Origin: Roseivirga seohaensis
GTDB lineage: Bacteria > Bacteroidota > Bacteroidia > Cytophagales > Cyclobacteriaceae
DNA length: 64,000 bases
Reading direction: 5' to 3'
NCBI RefSeq assembly: GCF_001592945.1
Contig: NZ_LRPB01000034.1
Location: 186,001 to 250,000, forward strand
Each line of letters opens with the position of its first letter. The first letter of the stretch is position 1. The notes under the pieces were generated by a model. That model ran no database searches and was not told the DNA's origin. It was given only the letters and a program-made list of their open reading frames with translations. The position numbers and the translations under genes were made by a program. Of the stretch, positions 36,793 through 45,363 are shown in pieces.

Positions 36793-37350
36793 ATGAAAAT
36801 AGCAACCTTCGTTTTAACTTTCTTAATATCGTTTACCTCATTCAATAATGAGAAACTAGCTGATTCTGTGAGGATTAACGAAATTGAATATAAGGATGGA
36901 GTCTACTTTTTTAAAGACAAAATATTTAATGGCGACATTGTAGATTACTACGAGAACGAAACATTGAAATTTCGATATACCGTACTAGATGGCCGATTAA
37001 ATGGTGTAGCCAAAGAGTTTTTCCCCGATGGCGAAGTCAAAAGTGAGCGCACCTATTATATGAGTAAATTATATGGCAACTTTACCGAGTACTATCAAAA
37101 CGGGCAAATTAGAGCGAAATTCGATGTAAAGCTTAATGCTTATGGTCAAGGTGAAATAGTTGAAAACATTACCATAGGTGAGTTAAAAAAAGGCAAGCAT
37201 AAAACAAAAAAATTCGACAAAGGGATTATCTATTTCACTGGCGCCTCAAACGAAATACTTGAAACAAGTGAGAATATTTTCATCCTGAATCAGACCCAGT
37301 ATAAAATAATGGATGAAGACAAAAAGAATACTCTAATAGAAATAAAATAA
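36793..37350 (+). CDS. Exported YwqK/MORN-repeat-like protein
   Basis: A 185-residue protein with a short N-terminal signal sequence (MKIATFVLTFLISFTSF). Its centre carries repeats of the type seen in YwqK and MORN proteins: FNGDIVDYYENETLKFRYTV, then GRLNGVAKEFFPDGEVKSER and YGNFTEYYQNGQIRAKFDV, each a strand pair built around G-x-x-x-x-Y/F-G/N. The C-terminal 60 residues lack the pattern. In some genomes YwqK is called an antitoxin, but no toxin is adjacent here, and the signal sequence argues for an exported role. Excellent promoter before it and a terminator behind it make it monocistronic. Confidence 0.72.
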   Translation: MKIATFVLTFLISFTSFNNEKLADSVRINEIEYKDGVYFFKDKIFNGDIVDYYENETLKFRYTVLDGRLNGVAKEFFPDGEVKSERTYYMSKLYGNFTEYYQNGQIRAKFDVKLNAYGQGEIVENITIGELKKGKHKTKKFDKGIIYFTGASNEILETSENIFILNQTQYKIMDEDKKNTLIEIK

Positions 37351-37371
37351 GGTTTCACCCTAAATATGTAT

Positions 37372-37400
37372 AAAGGCAGCCATTGAAGCTGCCTTTTTTG
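37372..37400 (+). terminator. Terminator after the YwqK-like gene
   Basis: AAAGGCAGC and GCTGCCTTT pair perfectly around CATTGAA, followed by TTTG. Confidence 0.88.
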
Positions 37401-37525
37401 TTTTGTTTAACTCCCAAATCTCGGTTTTCTATTTAAACAATGTTGTACAATCATTTAGTCAATTTCAATTCGATTTCATAAATTCAAGGGATTCAAAATA
37501 TACTTTTTAGATATAAACCTTAATT

Positions 37526-38977
37526 ATGTCAGCTAACGAAGAAAAAAAGGAGCCCTCAACCTCTACCACCCGAAGAAACTTTATTAAAACATTAGGCTTT
37601 GCAGGAGCCGCATTTACTATTGTTCCACGACATGTATTAGGCAAAGGCTTTGTAGCGCCTTCTGATACTTTATATATAGCAGGGATTGGAGCAGGAGGAA
37701 AAGGCACAAGCGATTTAGCCTCTTTTGCCAAAAGCCCGAATGTAAAAATAGCTTACCTCTGTGATGTAGACGAGAGAAGTACTAAGGAGTCTGTAAAGAA
37801 TTTCCCAGATGCGCCAATGTACAAAGACTACCGCAAAATGCTGGAAGAAAACAAAAACAGCATTGATGCTGTGTCCGTCTCTACTCCGGACCATATGCAC
37901 GCGGTGCAGGCCATGGCGGCTATGGAGTTAGGCAAACATGTTTATGTTCAAAAACCCCTTACCCACGATATTGCTGAAGCTAGGCAATTGACAGAAGCTG
38001 CTCGAAAGTACAAGGTAGTTACCCAAATGGGAAATCAGGGCGCTTCGGGAGATGGTGTTCGGAAGATAAAAGAATACTATGATGCCGGATTAATTGGCGA
38101 AGTCCATACCGTGCAATGCTGGACAAACCGAGCCATTTGGCCTATGGCATTGGCAACGCCTACCCGAAAAGATAATATTCCGAAAGAATTAGATTGGGAT
38201 TTATGGCTGGGCACTGCCGAAAAACGCGACTACAATGATGCTTACTTACCATTTAACTGGAGAGGCTGGTCAGATTTTGGAACTGGCGCATTAGGAGATA
38301 TGGCCTGTCATATTATGGATCCTGTGTATAGAATTCTACCAATTCTATATCCAGACCAAGTTGAATGTAGCGCTGTTGATGCTTTCAAAGCTAATTTTGA
38401 AACACTCGATTTCCCAAAAAGCTTTCCTACAGCAAGTAAAATTCATTTAAACTACCCAAGAACAGATGGCAAAGGAAATATAAAAGTTGCTTGGATGGAC
38501 GGAGGCATAATGCCCGAAAGACCAGAAGAGCTTGGTGATGATGAAGCATTTGGTAATTGGGATGGTGGAGTACTCTTTATAGGAACTAAAGGAAAGCTTT
38601 TAGCGGATTGTTATGGCGCTAACCCGAGATTACTCCCTCTATCATTAAATGAGCAGGTATCGGTAAAAGAAACTATTGCTAGAGTTCCTGAAGGGCACTA
38701 TTTACAGTGGGTAAACGCATGTATAGCTGGGTACGGAAACGCTGAAACAAGTTCTTCATTTGACTACGCTGGGCCATTCACTGAAAGTATTCTTATAGGA
38801 AACCTTGCCTTAAAAGCATATTTTGAAGTAGACCCAAATGCAAAAAACCAAGGTTTCTGGGGAGGAACAAAATACCATGGCAGAAAGAGGTTGCATTGGG
38901 ATGCCAAAAACATGAGGGTTACCAACTTTGATGAAGCCAATCAATACGTAAAACGAGAGTATAGAACAGGTTGGTAA
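37526..38977 (+). CDS. Gfo/Idh/MocA family oxidoreductase, Tat-exported
   Basis: A 483-residue NAD(P)-binding oxidoreductase. The N-terminus has a twin-arginine signal (STTRRNFIKTLGFAGAAFT, residues about 11-29), so the folded enzyme is exported. The dinucleotide-binding strand-loop is LYIAGIGAGGKGTSDLA, the canonical VQKPLTHDIAEA follows near residue 140, and PDHMHAVQAM fits the family. C-terminal half is the Gfo/Idh/MocA substrate domain. In Bacteroidota such proteins often act on sugars or sugar acids together with glycan-use genes, but none is adjacent. The exact substrate cannot be named. A hairpin follows the gene. Confidence 0.93.
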   Translation: MSANEEKKEPSTSTTRRNFIKTLGFAGAAFTIVPRHVLGKGFVAPSDTLYIAGIGAGGKGTSDLASFAKSPNVKIAYLCDVDERSTKESVKNFPDAPMYKDYRKMLEENKNSIDAVSVSTPDHMHAVQAMAAMELGKHVYVQKPLTHDIAEARQLTEAARKYKVVTQMGNQGASGDGVRKIKEYYDAGLIGEVHTVQCWTNRAIWPMALATPTRKDNIPKELDWDLWLGTAEKRDYNDAYLPFNWRGWSDFGTGALGDMACHIMDPVYRILPILYPDQVECSAVDAFKANFETLDFPKSFPTASKIHLNYPRTDGKGNIKVAWMDGGIMPERPEELGDDEAFGNWDGGVLFIGTKGKLLADCYGANPRLLPLSLNEQVSVKETIARVPEGHYLQWVNACIAGYGNAETSSSFDYAGPFTESILIGNLALKAYFEVDPNAKNQGFWGGTKYHGRKRLHWDAKNMRVTNFDEANQYVKREYRTGW

Positions 38978-38997
38978 AACACACCTTAAATTATTCA

Positions 38998-39042
38998 ATG
39001 TCTCCACTGATTTGGCAATCGCTTTTCAATGGAGACATTTTT
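38998..39042 (+). terminator. Terminator after the Gfo/Idh/MocA gene
   Basis: ATGTCTCCA pairs perfectly with TGGAGACAT across a long 23-base loop, followed by TTTTTC. The loop length makes it a moderate terminator. Confidence 0.6.
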
Positions 39043-39079
39043 CATTATGAACAGTATATTGCCGCCAGATAAAAATTAA

Positions 39080-39781
39080 ATGAAGCACATTAAAACCATC
39101 GCTTTTGATGCCGATGACACGCTTTGGGTAAACGAACCGATCTTCACTAAAACCAGACTTCAGTTTGAAACTATTCTTTCTAAGTACTTTGAAATTGATA
39201 ACAATTTAGAGCATCAACTTTACGAAGTGGAGTTAAAAAACCTAAGGCTTTTCGGTTACGGAATAAAAGGTTTTATGCTCTCCATGATCGAATCGGCCAT
39301 TGAACTAACACAGCATAAAATAACCGGTGCCGATATACAAAATGTAATCAACTTGGGTAAAGAAATGCTTACTCACCCTGTTGAAGTATTACCTGGAGTT
39401 CAAGAGAATCTCGACTGGCTCAAAGACAATTATCAGCTGATTGTGATTACCAAAGGGGATTTATGGGATCAAGAAACAAAAATTGCTAGATCGGGCTTAG
39501 CCGACTACTTTGATCATATTGAAATTGTTAGCGAAAAAAACGCATCTACCTACCGAACCATTTTAGACCGTTATCAAATCAGTCCGTCTGATTTTCTTAT
39601 GATCGGGAATTCACTAAAATCAGACATTCTTCCTGTTTGCGAAATTGGTGGGCATGCCATTCATATCCCCTTTCACGATACTTGGGTACACGAAAAAATT
39701 GACAAACACACCATTGGTGATTTCTCGTTTTATGAACTCGATAGTATTGCTGATTTAAAAGCTTATTTAAACAAAAAATAA
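39080..39781 (+). CDS. HAD superfamily hydrolase
   Basis: A 233-residue phosphatase-like protein. HAD motif I is IAFDADDTLWVNEPIF (residues 7-22, nucleophile and acid aspartates both present), motif II is VITKGDLWDQETK, and motif IV is FLMIGNSLKSDILP with two aspartates. The cap between is helical (residues about 25-100), as in subclass I phosphoglycolate-phosphatase-like proteins. Substrate unknown. It stands between the oxidoreductase and the EamA transporter on the same strand with about 100-base gaps; joint transcription is possible but not shown. Confidence 0.9.
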   Translation: MKHIKTIAFDADDTLWVNEPIFTKTRLQFETILSKYFEIDNNLEHQLYEVELKNLRLFGYGIKGFMLSMIESAIELTQHKITGADIQNVINLGKEMLTHPVEVLPGVQENLDWLKDNYQLIVITKGDLWDQETKIARSGLADYFDHIEIVSEKNASTYRTILDRYQISPSDFLMIGNSLKSDILPVCEIGGHAIHIPFHDTWVHEKIDKHTIGDFSFYELDSIADLKAYLNKK

Positions 39782-39874
39782 GCGAGCTCCACTCCTCTCA
39801 TCCACTTGAAAAAAAACTAGTAATCCAGCAACTGAAAACTGAACCATCTCGCTAAATTCGGGCTTTCAAATCTC

Positions 39875-40777
39875 ATGAAGGAATCGAATAATTTTGTGCT
39901 TTTTGCTATACCAGCGCTTATCTGGGGCTCTACTTGGTATGTCATCACTTTTCAACTGGGTAGTGTTGATCCAATAATGTCAGTAAGCTATCGGTTTGCT
40001 TTGGCTGGTTTGCTGTTTTTGGCCTATTGCAAAATCAGGTCGAAAAATCTTTCCTTCAAATGGCAGGTTCATTTAAGAATCGCCCTGCAAGGCATCCTTC
40101 TCCATGGCTTCAATTATTGGTTGGTCTATCAGTCTGAACAATACTTAACAAGCGGACTAGTAGCTGTTGGGTTTTCACTTATCATATTCTTCAATATGAT
40201 TTTCGGTTCTATATTCCTAAAACAACCCATTATACCTAAAGTATTCATTGGAGCACTGTTCGGTGTAATTGGCACTATGGTTATTTTTAAAAGGGAGTTA
40301 ATGGCATTTACAGCCGCAGATGGATCATTCACGGGGTTAATTCTATGCGTTTCTTCAGTAATGATTGCCAGTCTTGGAAATGTGACTTCGGGTTATAATT
40401 CAAAATTGAAAATCCCTGTAATGCAATCCACAGCATTTGCTATGGTTTACGGAGCCCTTGCAATGCTTATTGTTGCCGTAGCGCTCGGCAGGCCATTTAC
40501 CATCGACTGGTCTGGATCTTACATATTTTCACTTCTGTATTTAGTGATTTTTGGCTCAATCATCGCTTTTAATATGTACCTCACACTTATCAGCAAAATT
40601 GGAGCAGGAAAGGCAGCTTACACCATCGTTGTAGTTCCAGTTGTTGCCGTTATTATTTCTACTATTTTCGAAGGGTTTATAATTACGGAGTACACCATTA
40701 TTGGAATGCTAATGCTTATTGTAGGTAATGTTTTTGCATTGTATAAGAAAAAACAACCCAAATTGGCTAAGGCCTAG
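39875..40777 (+). CDS. EamA/DMT superfamily transporter
   Basis: A 300-residue inner-membrane protein with ten predicted helices in two EamA repeats of five each. The first repeat begins FAIPALIWGSTWYVITFQLG, the typical W-G-S-T/N motif, with the SYRFALAGLLFLAYC helix. The second repeat starts near residue 150 (GLILCVSSVMIASLGNVTSGY) and contains SLLYLVIFGSIIAFNMYLTL. Members export metabolites such as amino acids, but the substrate is not predictable here. It is convergent with the RidA gene, whose end is 14 bases away. Confidence 0.92.
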   Translation: MKESNNFVLFAIPALIWGSTWYVITFQLGSVDPIMSVSYRFALAGLLFLAYCKIRSKNLSFKWQVHLRIALQGILLHGFNYWLVYQSEQYLTSGLVAVGFSLIIFFNMIFGSIFLKQPIIPKVFIGALFGVIGTMVIFKRELMAFTAADGSFTGLILCVSSVMIASLGNVTSGYNSKLKIPVMQSTAFAMVYGALAMLIVAVALGRPFTIDWSGSYIFSLLYLVIFGSIIAFNMYLTLISKIGAGKAAYTIVVVPVVAVIISTIFEGFIITEYTIIGMLMLIVGNVFALYKKKQPKLAKA

Positions 40778-40791
40778 AAAGAGAAGAATAG

Positions 40792-41169
40792 CTATCTAAT
40801 TTCAGCGATGCACTCAATTTCTACAAGGGCATTTAAGGGCAGGCCTGCAACGGCCACAGTGGTTCTAGCAGGTGTGTGGCCTTCGAAAAACTCACCATAT
40901 ACAGAGTTCAATAGTTCGAAATGCTCCATATCGCTGAGGTAAACATTACACTTCACAACATCCTTCACTCCTAGTCCTTCAGAAGCCAAAACAGCTTTTA
41001 AATTTGCTAACACCTGTTTAGTTTGTCCTTCAACTGTTGTTGATTCTATTTTATTTGTAAATGGGTTAATTCCCGTCTGGCCTGAACAGAAAAGTAAATT
41101 ACCCGTACGAATGGCTGAGCAATAAGACCCTAAAGCCTTTGGGGCGTTGGTTGAATGAATAATTTTCAT
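40792..41169 (-). CDS. RidA family enamine/imine deaminase
   Basis: A 125-residue protein of the YjgF/YER057c/UK114 (RidA) family, which hydrolyses reactive 2-aminoacrylate-type enamines formed by PLP enzymes. The family signature is near the C-terminus: GHTPARTTVAVAGLPLNALVEIECIAEI, holding the catalytic arginine and glutamate. The opening TNAPKALGSYCSAIRTGNLLFCSGQTGI is also typical. Length is normal (about 125-130). It lies 8 bases downstream of the TRIC-like gene in the same direction and is probably co-transcribed with it. Confidence 0.95.
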   Translation of the reverse strand: MKIIHSTNAPKALGSYCSAIRTGNLLFCSGQTGINPFTNKIESTTVEGQTKQVLANLKAVLASEGLGVKDVVKCNVYLSDMEHFELLNSVYGEFFEGHTPARTTVAVAGLPLNALVEIECIAEIR

Positions 41170-41177
41170 TGCCAGTA

Positions 41178-41789
41178 TTATTTAATAGTTGGAAACGACC
41201 ATTTATATTTTACAGAAACAATTCGGAGTGCTATAATATAAACCACTGTAAGAATGATTCTCACATCAACATTCACATTAAAATGACCTAAAACCAGAAA
41301 TAGAATACCCCCTGTTAAACAAGCCGTTGCATAAATTTCCTGCCTAAAAATTAAAGGCACTTCATTGGCCAAAGTATCACGCAAAACCCCGCCAAAAACG
41401 GCTGAAACGGTGCCCATCATTACGGCAATAACAGGGGTTAAACCAAATGAAAGTGTTTTTTCGATTCCCAATATGGTAAACAAACCAATCCCGATAGAAT
41501 CAAACAGGAACATGGTTTTTCGAAGTTTTTCTAAATAACGCTTAAACAAAAACCCAAGCCCAATTCCGCCAGCAATCATAAGGAGGTAGTTTTGATCGAC
41601 CATCCATCCTACCGGCTGACTGCCGATTAATAAATCACGCAAAGTACCACCCCCAACTGCGGTAATAAAAGCAATTACAGAAGCACCAAAAGGATCCATT
41701 TGCTTTTTAGAAGCGGCTAACCATCCACTAATCGCAAACACGAGTGTTCCTCCTAAATCAATAAAATAAACTAATTCTTGGGTACTCAT
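41178..41789 (-). CDS. Trimeric intracellular cation channel (TRIC) family protein, UPF0126 type
   Basis: A 203-residue membrane protein with seven helices. Both copies of the signature are present: GGGTLRDLLIG (about 46-56) and GGVLRDTLANEVPLIF (about 131-146), the G-G-x-x-R-D motif of bacterial TRIC/YadS-type proteins. Bacterial members form trimeric cation channels; their physiological role in bacteria is unclear. RidA follows by 8 bases. The start ATG at 41789 is 128 bases from the divergent uracil-DNA glycosylase gene. No unusual features. Confidence 0.93.
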   Translation of the reverse strand: MSTQELVYFIDLGGTLVFAISGWLAASKKQMDPFGASVIAFITAVGGGTLRDLLIGSQPVGWMVDQNYLLMIAGGIGLGFLFKRYLEKLRKTMFLFDSIGIGLFTILGIEKTLSFGLTPVIAVMMGTVSAVFGGVLRDTLANEVPLIFRQEIYATACLTGGILFLVLGHFNVNVDVRIILTVVYIIALRIVSVKYKWSFPTIK

Positions 41790-41917
41790 TCATTTAAACT
41801 TTGGGCGAAGATAATCTAATGCCATTAATTCAGCTTCATTATCTTTTTGTCATTTCCAATACAGTCAATAATCCATGTCCATTTCTCTCTAGCATTTTTG
41901 TTTTAAATTGGAATGCT

Positions 41918-42499
41918 ATGTCAAACTTTGAATACTTACTAAGCCAAATTAAAGCATGTACGGTTTGTGCCGAACATTTACCACTTGGGCCGCGACCTGT
42001 AGTATCTATTAGTGCTCATTCAAAAATATTAGTGATTGGCCAAGCGCCAGGCACCAAAGTACACGCATCGGGAATTCCTTGGGACGATGCCTCTGGCAAG
42101 AACCTTAGAAAATGGCTGGGTGTAACCAATGAACAGTTTTATGATACTAACCTTTTTGGCATTGTACCAATGGGTTTTTGCTATCCGGGAAAAGGAAAAT
42201 CAGGCGATTTACCTCCTCGACCAGAGTGCGCTCCACTATGGCACAACCAAATTTTAGACCTTCTTAAAGAAGTTAAACTAACACTCTTGATTGGTCAGTA
42301 TGCCCAAGCTTATTATTTAGGAGAACGAAAGAAGAAAACTCTTACAGAAACAGTTCAGAATTACAACCATTATTTACCAGAATTCTTCCCCTTGGTTCAC
42401 CCCTCGCCTAGGAATGGAATTTGGATGAGGAAAAATCAATGGTTTGAAGAAGAAATCATTCCAAAGTTACAGCAAAGTGTAAAATCAATTTTAGGCTAG
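41918..42499 (+). CDS. Uracil-DNA glycosylase family protein
   Basis: A 193-residue member of the uracil-DNA glycosylase fold. The frame runs upstream to TTG 41801, but the ATG at 41918 (MSNFEYLLSQIKACTVCAEH) is chosen because the extension is unlike any glycosylase. The water-activating-type motif is KILVIGQAPGTKVHASGIPW, and the DNA-loop region is VHPSPRNGIWMRKNQWFEEE. The N-terminal CTVCAEH...P and the downstream PRPECAP provide cysteines, which may form a partial iron-sulfur site; not all four usual cysteines are seen, so this is uncertain. It probably removes deaminated or damaged bases. Monocistronic. Confidence 0.87.
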   Translation: MSNFEYLLSQIKACTVCAEHLPLGPRPVVSISAHSKILVIGQAPGTKVHASGIPWDDASGKNLRKWLGVTNEQFYDTNLFGIVPMGFCYPGKGKSGDLPPRPECAPLWHNQILDLLKEVKLTLLIGQYAQAYYLGERKKKTLTETVQNYNHYLPEFFPLVHPSPRNGIWMRKNQWFEEEIIPKLQQSVKSILG

Positions 42500-42621
42500 T
42501 CACTATCTAAATGCCTTCAATATTACCTAATAGCACCAATTTTAACAGAGATTAGCGAAATATGTACTAGTTTCGAAGTCAAAACTCAACATATTAAAAC
42601 AACCACCCGTAACAGGATTCC

Positions 42622-43566
42622 ATGTACATTAATCTAGCGTCACATTATATACCTTCTAACATAATTCCGAACAGTTATTTCTTTGATAAAAATGGAATGG
42701 ACGATGAAACCATTATCCGTAAATCAGGAATTAAGAACCGCAGAAGAACTTCAGAAAACGAAAATGTAAATACTATGGCCATTTCGGCCATTGAAAATGG
42801 ATTGAAGAATCTACCTTATGATATCACCGAAGTTGATTTGATTATAGGTGCTACTTATTCACCCTATGACACTGTTGGCACTCTGGCTCATGTGGTTCAA
42901 CAAAAGTATGGCATCAACGGAGCCATTGTGTTTTCCGTTTCTTCTGCCTGTAGCTCGTTTGTCAATGCCATTGAAATTGCTGAAGGTTATTTCGCCACGG
43001 GAAAAGCTAAAAAGGCTTTAATCGTAACTTCAGAACACAATTGGGCTTATTTAAATGAATCAGACCCTATTTCTGCACACCTATGGGGAGATGGGGCTTC
43101 TGCTGTATTTCTTTCAAATCAAAGAGTTACTGATAAAGACCATGAAGTTCTTGGGGTAAATACTGAAGGCCACGCGACTATTGGACGAGGGCCAAACGGT
43201 GTATGTTTAAAGCCTTTTGATGGTGGTATTTCTATGCCCGATGGTAGAGATGTTTTTTACAATGCCATTAAATACATGTCGGAAAAAACGGAGATTATCC
43301 TAGAAAAAAGTGGCTGTAAACTAGCGGATTTAAACTACCTCATTCCACACCAAGCCAATATGAGGATAATCAATAAAGTTGCTGAAACTCTAAATTTCCC
43401 TATTGAAAAGGTGGTTATCAACATGGTTGAATTTGGCAATACAGGCTCGGCTAGTTCTTCTATCGGTTATTCTCAGGTCTTCGGTTCTATGCAAAAAGGT
43501 GAACTGGCTGTTGTAACCGTTTTTGGCGGTGGTTATTCCAGTGGTGCTATGCTAGTAAGGGCATAA
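42622..43566 (+). CDS. Beta-ketoacyl-ACP synthase III-like (FabH) protein
   Basis: A 314-residue thiolase-fold synthase. The catalytic triad is present: cysteine 110 in VSSACSSFVNAIE, histidine in LIPHQANMRIINK and asparagine in EFGNTGSASSSIGY. Length agrees with FabH (317). FabH begins fatty acid synthesis by condensing acetyl-CoA with malonyl-ACP; relatives take other acyl starters in secondary pathways. There are no other fatty acid or polyketide genes next to it, so a specialised role is possible. It is not adjacent to plsX or fabD. The following hairpin belongs to the convergent POT gene. Confidence 0.88.
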   Translation: MYINLASHYIPSNIIPNSYFFDKNGMDDETIIRKSGIKNRRRTSENENVNTMAISAIENGLKNLPYDITEVDLIIGATYSPYDTVGTLAHVVQQKYGINGAIVFSVSSACSSFVNAIEIAEGYFATGKAKKALIVTSEHNWAYLNESDPISAHLWGDGASAVFLSNQRVTDKDHEVLGVNTEGHATIGRGPNGVCLKPFDGGISMPDGRDVFYNAIKYMSEKTEIILEKSGCKLADLNYLIPHQANMRIINKVAETLNFPIEKVVINMVEFGNTGSASSSIGYSQVFGSMQKGELAVVTVFGGGYSSGAMLVRA

Positions 43567-43590
43567 AAAAAGCCGCTCTATGAGCGGCTT
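43563..43590 (-). terminator. Terminator after the POT transporter gene
   Basis: AAGCCGCTC and GAGCGGCTT pair perfectly around TAT, with a T run on the minus strand. The stem also sits immediately after the convergent FabH-like stop. Confidence 0.88.
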
Positions 43591-43610
43591 CTAATGTCAT
43601 ACACAACTTT

Positions 43611-45140
43611 CTAGTGAACGTTTTGCATCCATCTTTTCATTATTGGACCTAGTATAAACACTATAATCGCTGCACCGAATGCATATTTAGCAATTAGTTC
43701 AAAGCCACCAATGTAAGTATCTAACGATTCAAAACCTCTCACGTCCTTATCTGTACTCTCTACTGCCAATTGCTTACCAATAAAACCAACAATTTGGAAT
43801 GCATAAGCAGAAGACAAGAACCAAACACCCATCATAAATGCTACGATTCTTTGAGGTGACAGATCTGTAATTTTAGAAAGGCCAACTGGCGACATGAATA
43901 ACTCACCAACTGAAATTAAGAAGTACATTACCATGAGATAGAAAAAAGGCACCATTCCTTCAGAATCAGCAGCATTTCCACTTAAAGACAGTACAAAGAA
44001 ACTGATTGCTGCTAAAGATAGCCCCAAAGCAAACTTATAAGGAGTTCTAGGGTTTAACTTCTTTTTGGCCAAAAAGCCCCACAGCAACGATATTGGAATG
44101 GATAGAATAATGATCCACATCGAGTTTAACGCATTCGTTTGAGCAGCGTCAATCAACCATAGATTTACGTTTCTGCTGGCAAAGAGCGTAATTACAGATC
44201 CCGATAATTCATGAAAACCCCAAAAAATACTCATGAAAACGGTAATCATTAATGCTACCGCTAACTTCTTCCTTTCAGAAGCGGTAGCCTGATACATGAT
44301 TACCGCCATATAGATGAGAATAGCGAAGCCGAGCAATTTAAATATTAATGTCACTACATTCTGGTCACCTAAAAAGGTATCGCCACCACCAATTGCTCCG
44401 TAAGAAGATAACATCATTGCAATTACTGGCGCGGCTAAGAAAGCCAAAATTGGAACGAAAGTTTTCTTTTTGATACCTAAAACTCTTGATTCAAGCCTTT
44501 CAACACTAGGCGCCATTCCCTTATCTAGGAATACCCCTGCTTTAATTCCACGCCAAAAAACAATAAGTCCGGCAAGCATACCAATACCGGCAAGGCCAAA
44601 ACCATAATGCCAGCCATATTCACGGCCTAACCAACCACACAAAAGTGGTGCAGCAAAACCACCAATATTAATTCCCATATAAAAAATGGTAAACCCAGAA
44701 TCTTTTCTGGTATCTCCATCTTTATAAAGAGAACCTACAAAAGTTGAGATATTTGGCTTAAAGAAACCGTTCCCCACTACAATTAAGGCAAGCGCTAGAT
44801 AGAATGTATACTCGTTTTCTACTGCAAGAACAAAATGGCCTAGCGACATTAAAACTCCACCCAGCATAATCGACCTTCTGAAACCCAAGAGTGTATCAGA
44901 AACCCTTCCGCCAACTACAGTAGAAGCGTAAACCAAAGAGCCATAAGAAGCATATACCGCAGCAGCGGCCAAATCTCTAGAGGTAAGAGCTTCAAAAATT
45001 TCGTTGACCATATATAGGGTCAACAATGCCCTCATTCCGTAAAAGCTAAACCTTTCCCAAAGTTCAGCGAAAAAAAGATAGAACAGACCTTTGGGATGCC
45101 CCATCATCTGCGGACCTTCAATAGTTCCTTTATCCAACAT
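43611..45140 (-). CDS. Proton-dependent oligopeptide transporter (POT/PTR2, MFS)
   Basis: A 509-residue major facilitator protein with twelve to fourteen helices that imports di- and tripeptides with protons. The N-terminal signature FAELWERFSFYGMRALLTLYM (a variant of the E-x-x-E-R motif) and GGRVSDTLLGFRRSIMLGGVLM are present, as are GNGFFKPNISTFVGSLY and FYMGINIGGFAAPLLCGWLG, all POT hallmarks. It is transcribed alone, divergent from pckA and convergent with the FabH-like gene. An ATG at 45140 gives the full N-terminus. Confidence 0.95.
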   Translation of the reverse strand: MLDKGTIEGPQMMGHPKGLFYLFFAELWERFSFYGMRALLTLYMVNEIFEALTSRDLAAAAVYASYGSLVYASTVVGGRVSDTLLGFRRSIMLGGVLMSLGHFVLAVENEYTFYLALALIVVGNGFFKPNISTFVGSLYKDGDTRKDSGFTIFYMGINIGGFAAPLLCGWLGREYGWHYGFGLAGIGMLAGLIVFWRGIKAGVFLDKGMAPSVERLESRVLGIKKKTFVPILAFLAAPVIAMMLSSYGAIGGGDTFLGDQNVVTLIFKLLGFAILIYMAVIMYQATASERKKLAVALMITVFMSIFWGFHELSGSVITLFASRNVNLWLIDAAQTNALNSMWIIILSIPISLLWGFLAKKKLNPRTPYKFALGLSLAAISFFVLSLSGNAADSEGMVPFFYLMVMYFLISVGELFMSPVGLSKITDLSPQRIVAFMMGVWFLSSAYAFQIVGFIGKQLAVESTDKDVRGFESLDTYIGGFELIAKYAFGAAIIVFILGPIMKRWMQNVH

Positions 45141-45301
45141 AGATTCTGATTTTTGTTTAGTTCAATACCGATAAAACTACTACGGTAAAAGGGTATTTAC
45201 AAATGCGATTATGTTAATGACCATCGAACAGAGTTTTTGAACCACTTATAAGAGTCTTTTTATTATTACTGCGTGGAATTCTAATCAATAGTTTTTTTCC
45301 C

Positions 45302-45309
45302 TATTTTTG
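45302..45309 (+). promoter_or_regulatory. -7 promoter element of pckA
   Basis: TATTTTTG matches TAnnTTTG exactly. The -33 position is not a good match, so the call is moderate. The expected leader is about 48 bases. Confidence 0.45.
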
Positions 45310-45363
45310 CACCCCTAAATAGAATGCAATCGTTTGCAAAACAGAGTATTAAAAACTAAGAAA

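Noticed and set aside
36793-37350. Calling the YwqK-like protein an antitoxin of a toxin-antitoxin pair
   Set aside because: No toxin-like ORF is adjacent and the protein has a signal sequence, so the name would mislead.
41801-41917. N-terminal extension of the uracil-DNA glycosylase family gene from TTG
   Set aside because: The extension is hydrophobic and unlike any glycosylase; the ATG at 41918 gives a normal protein.
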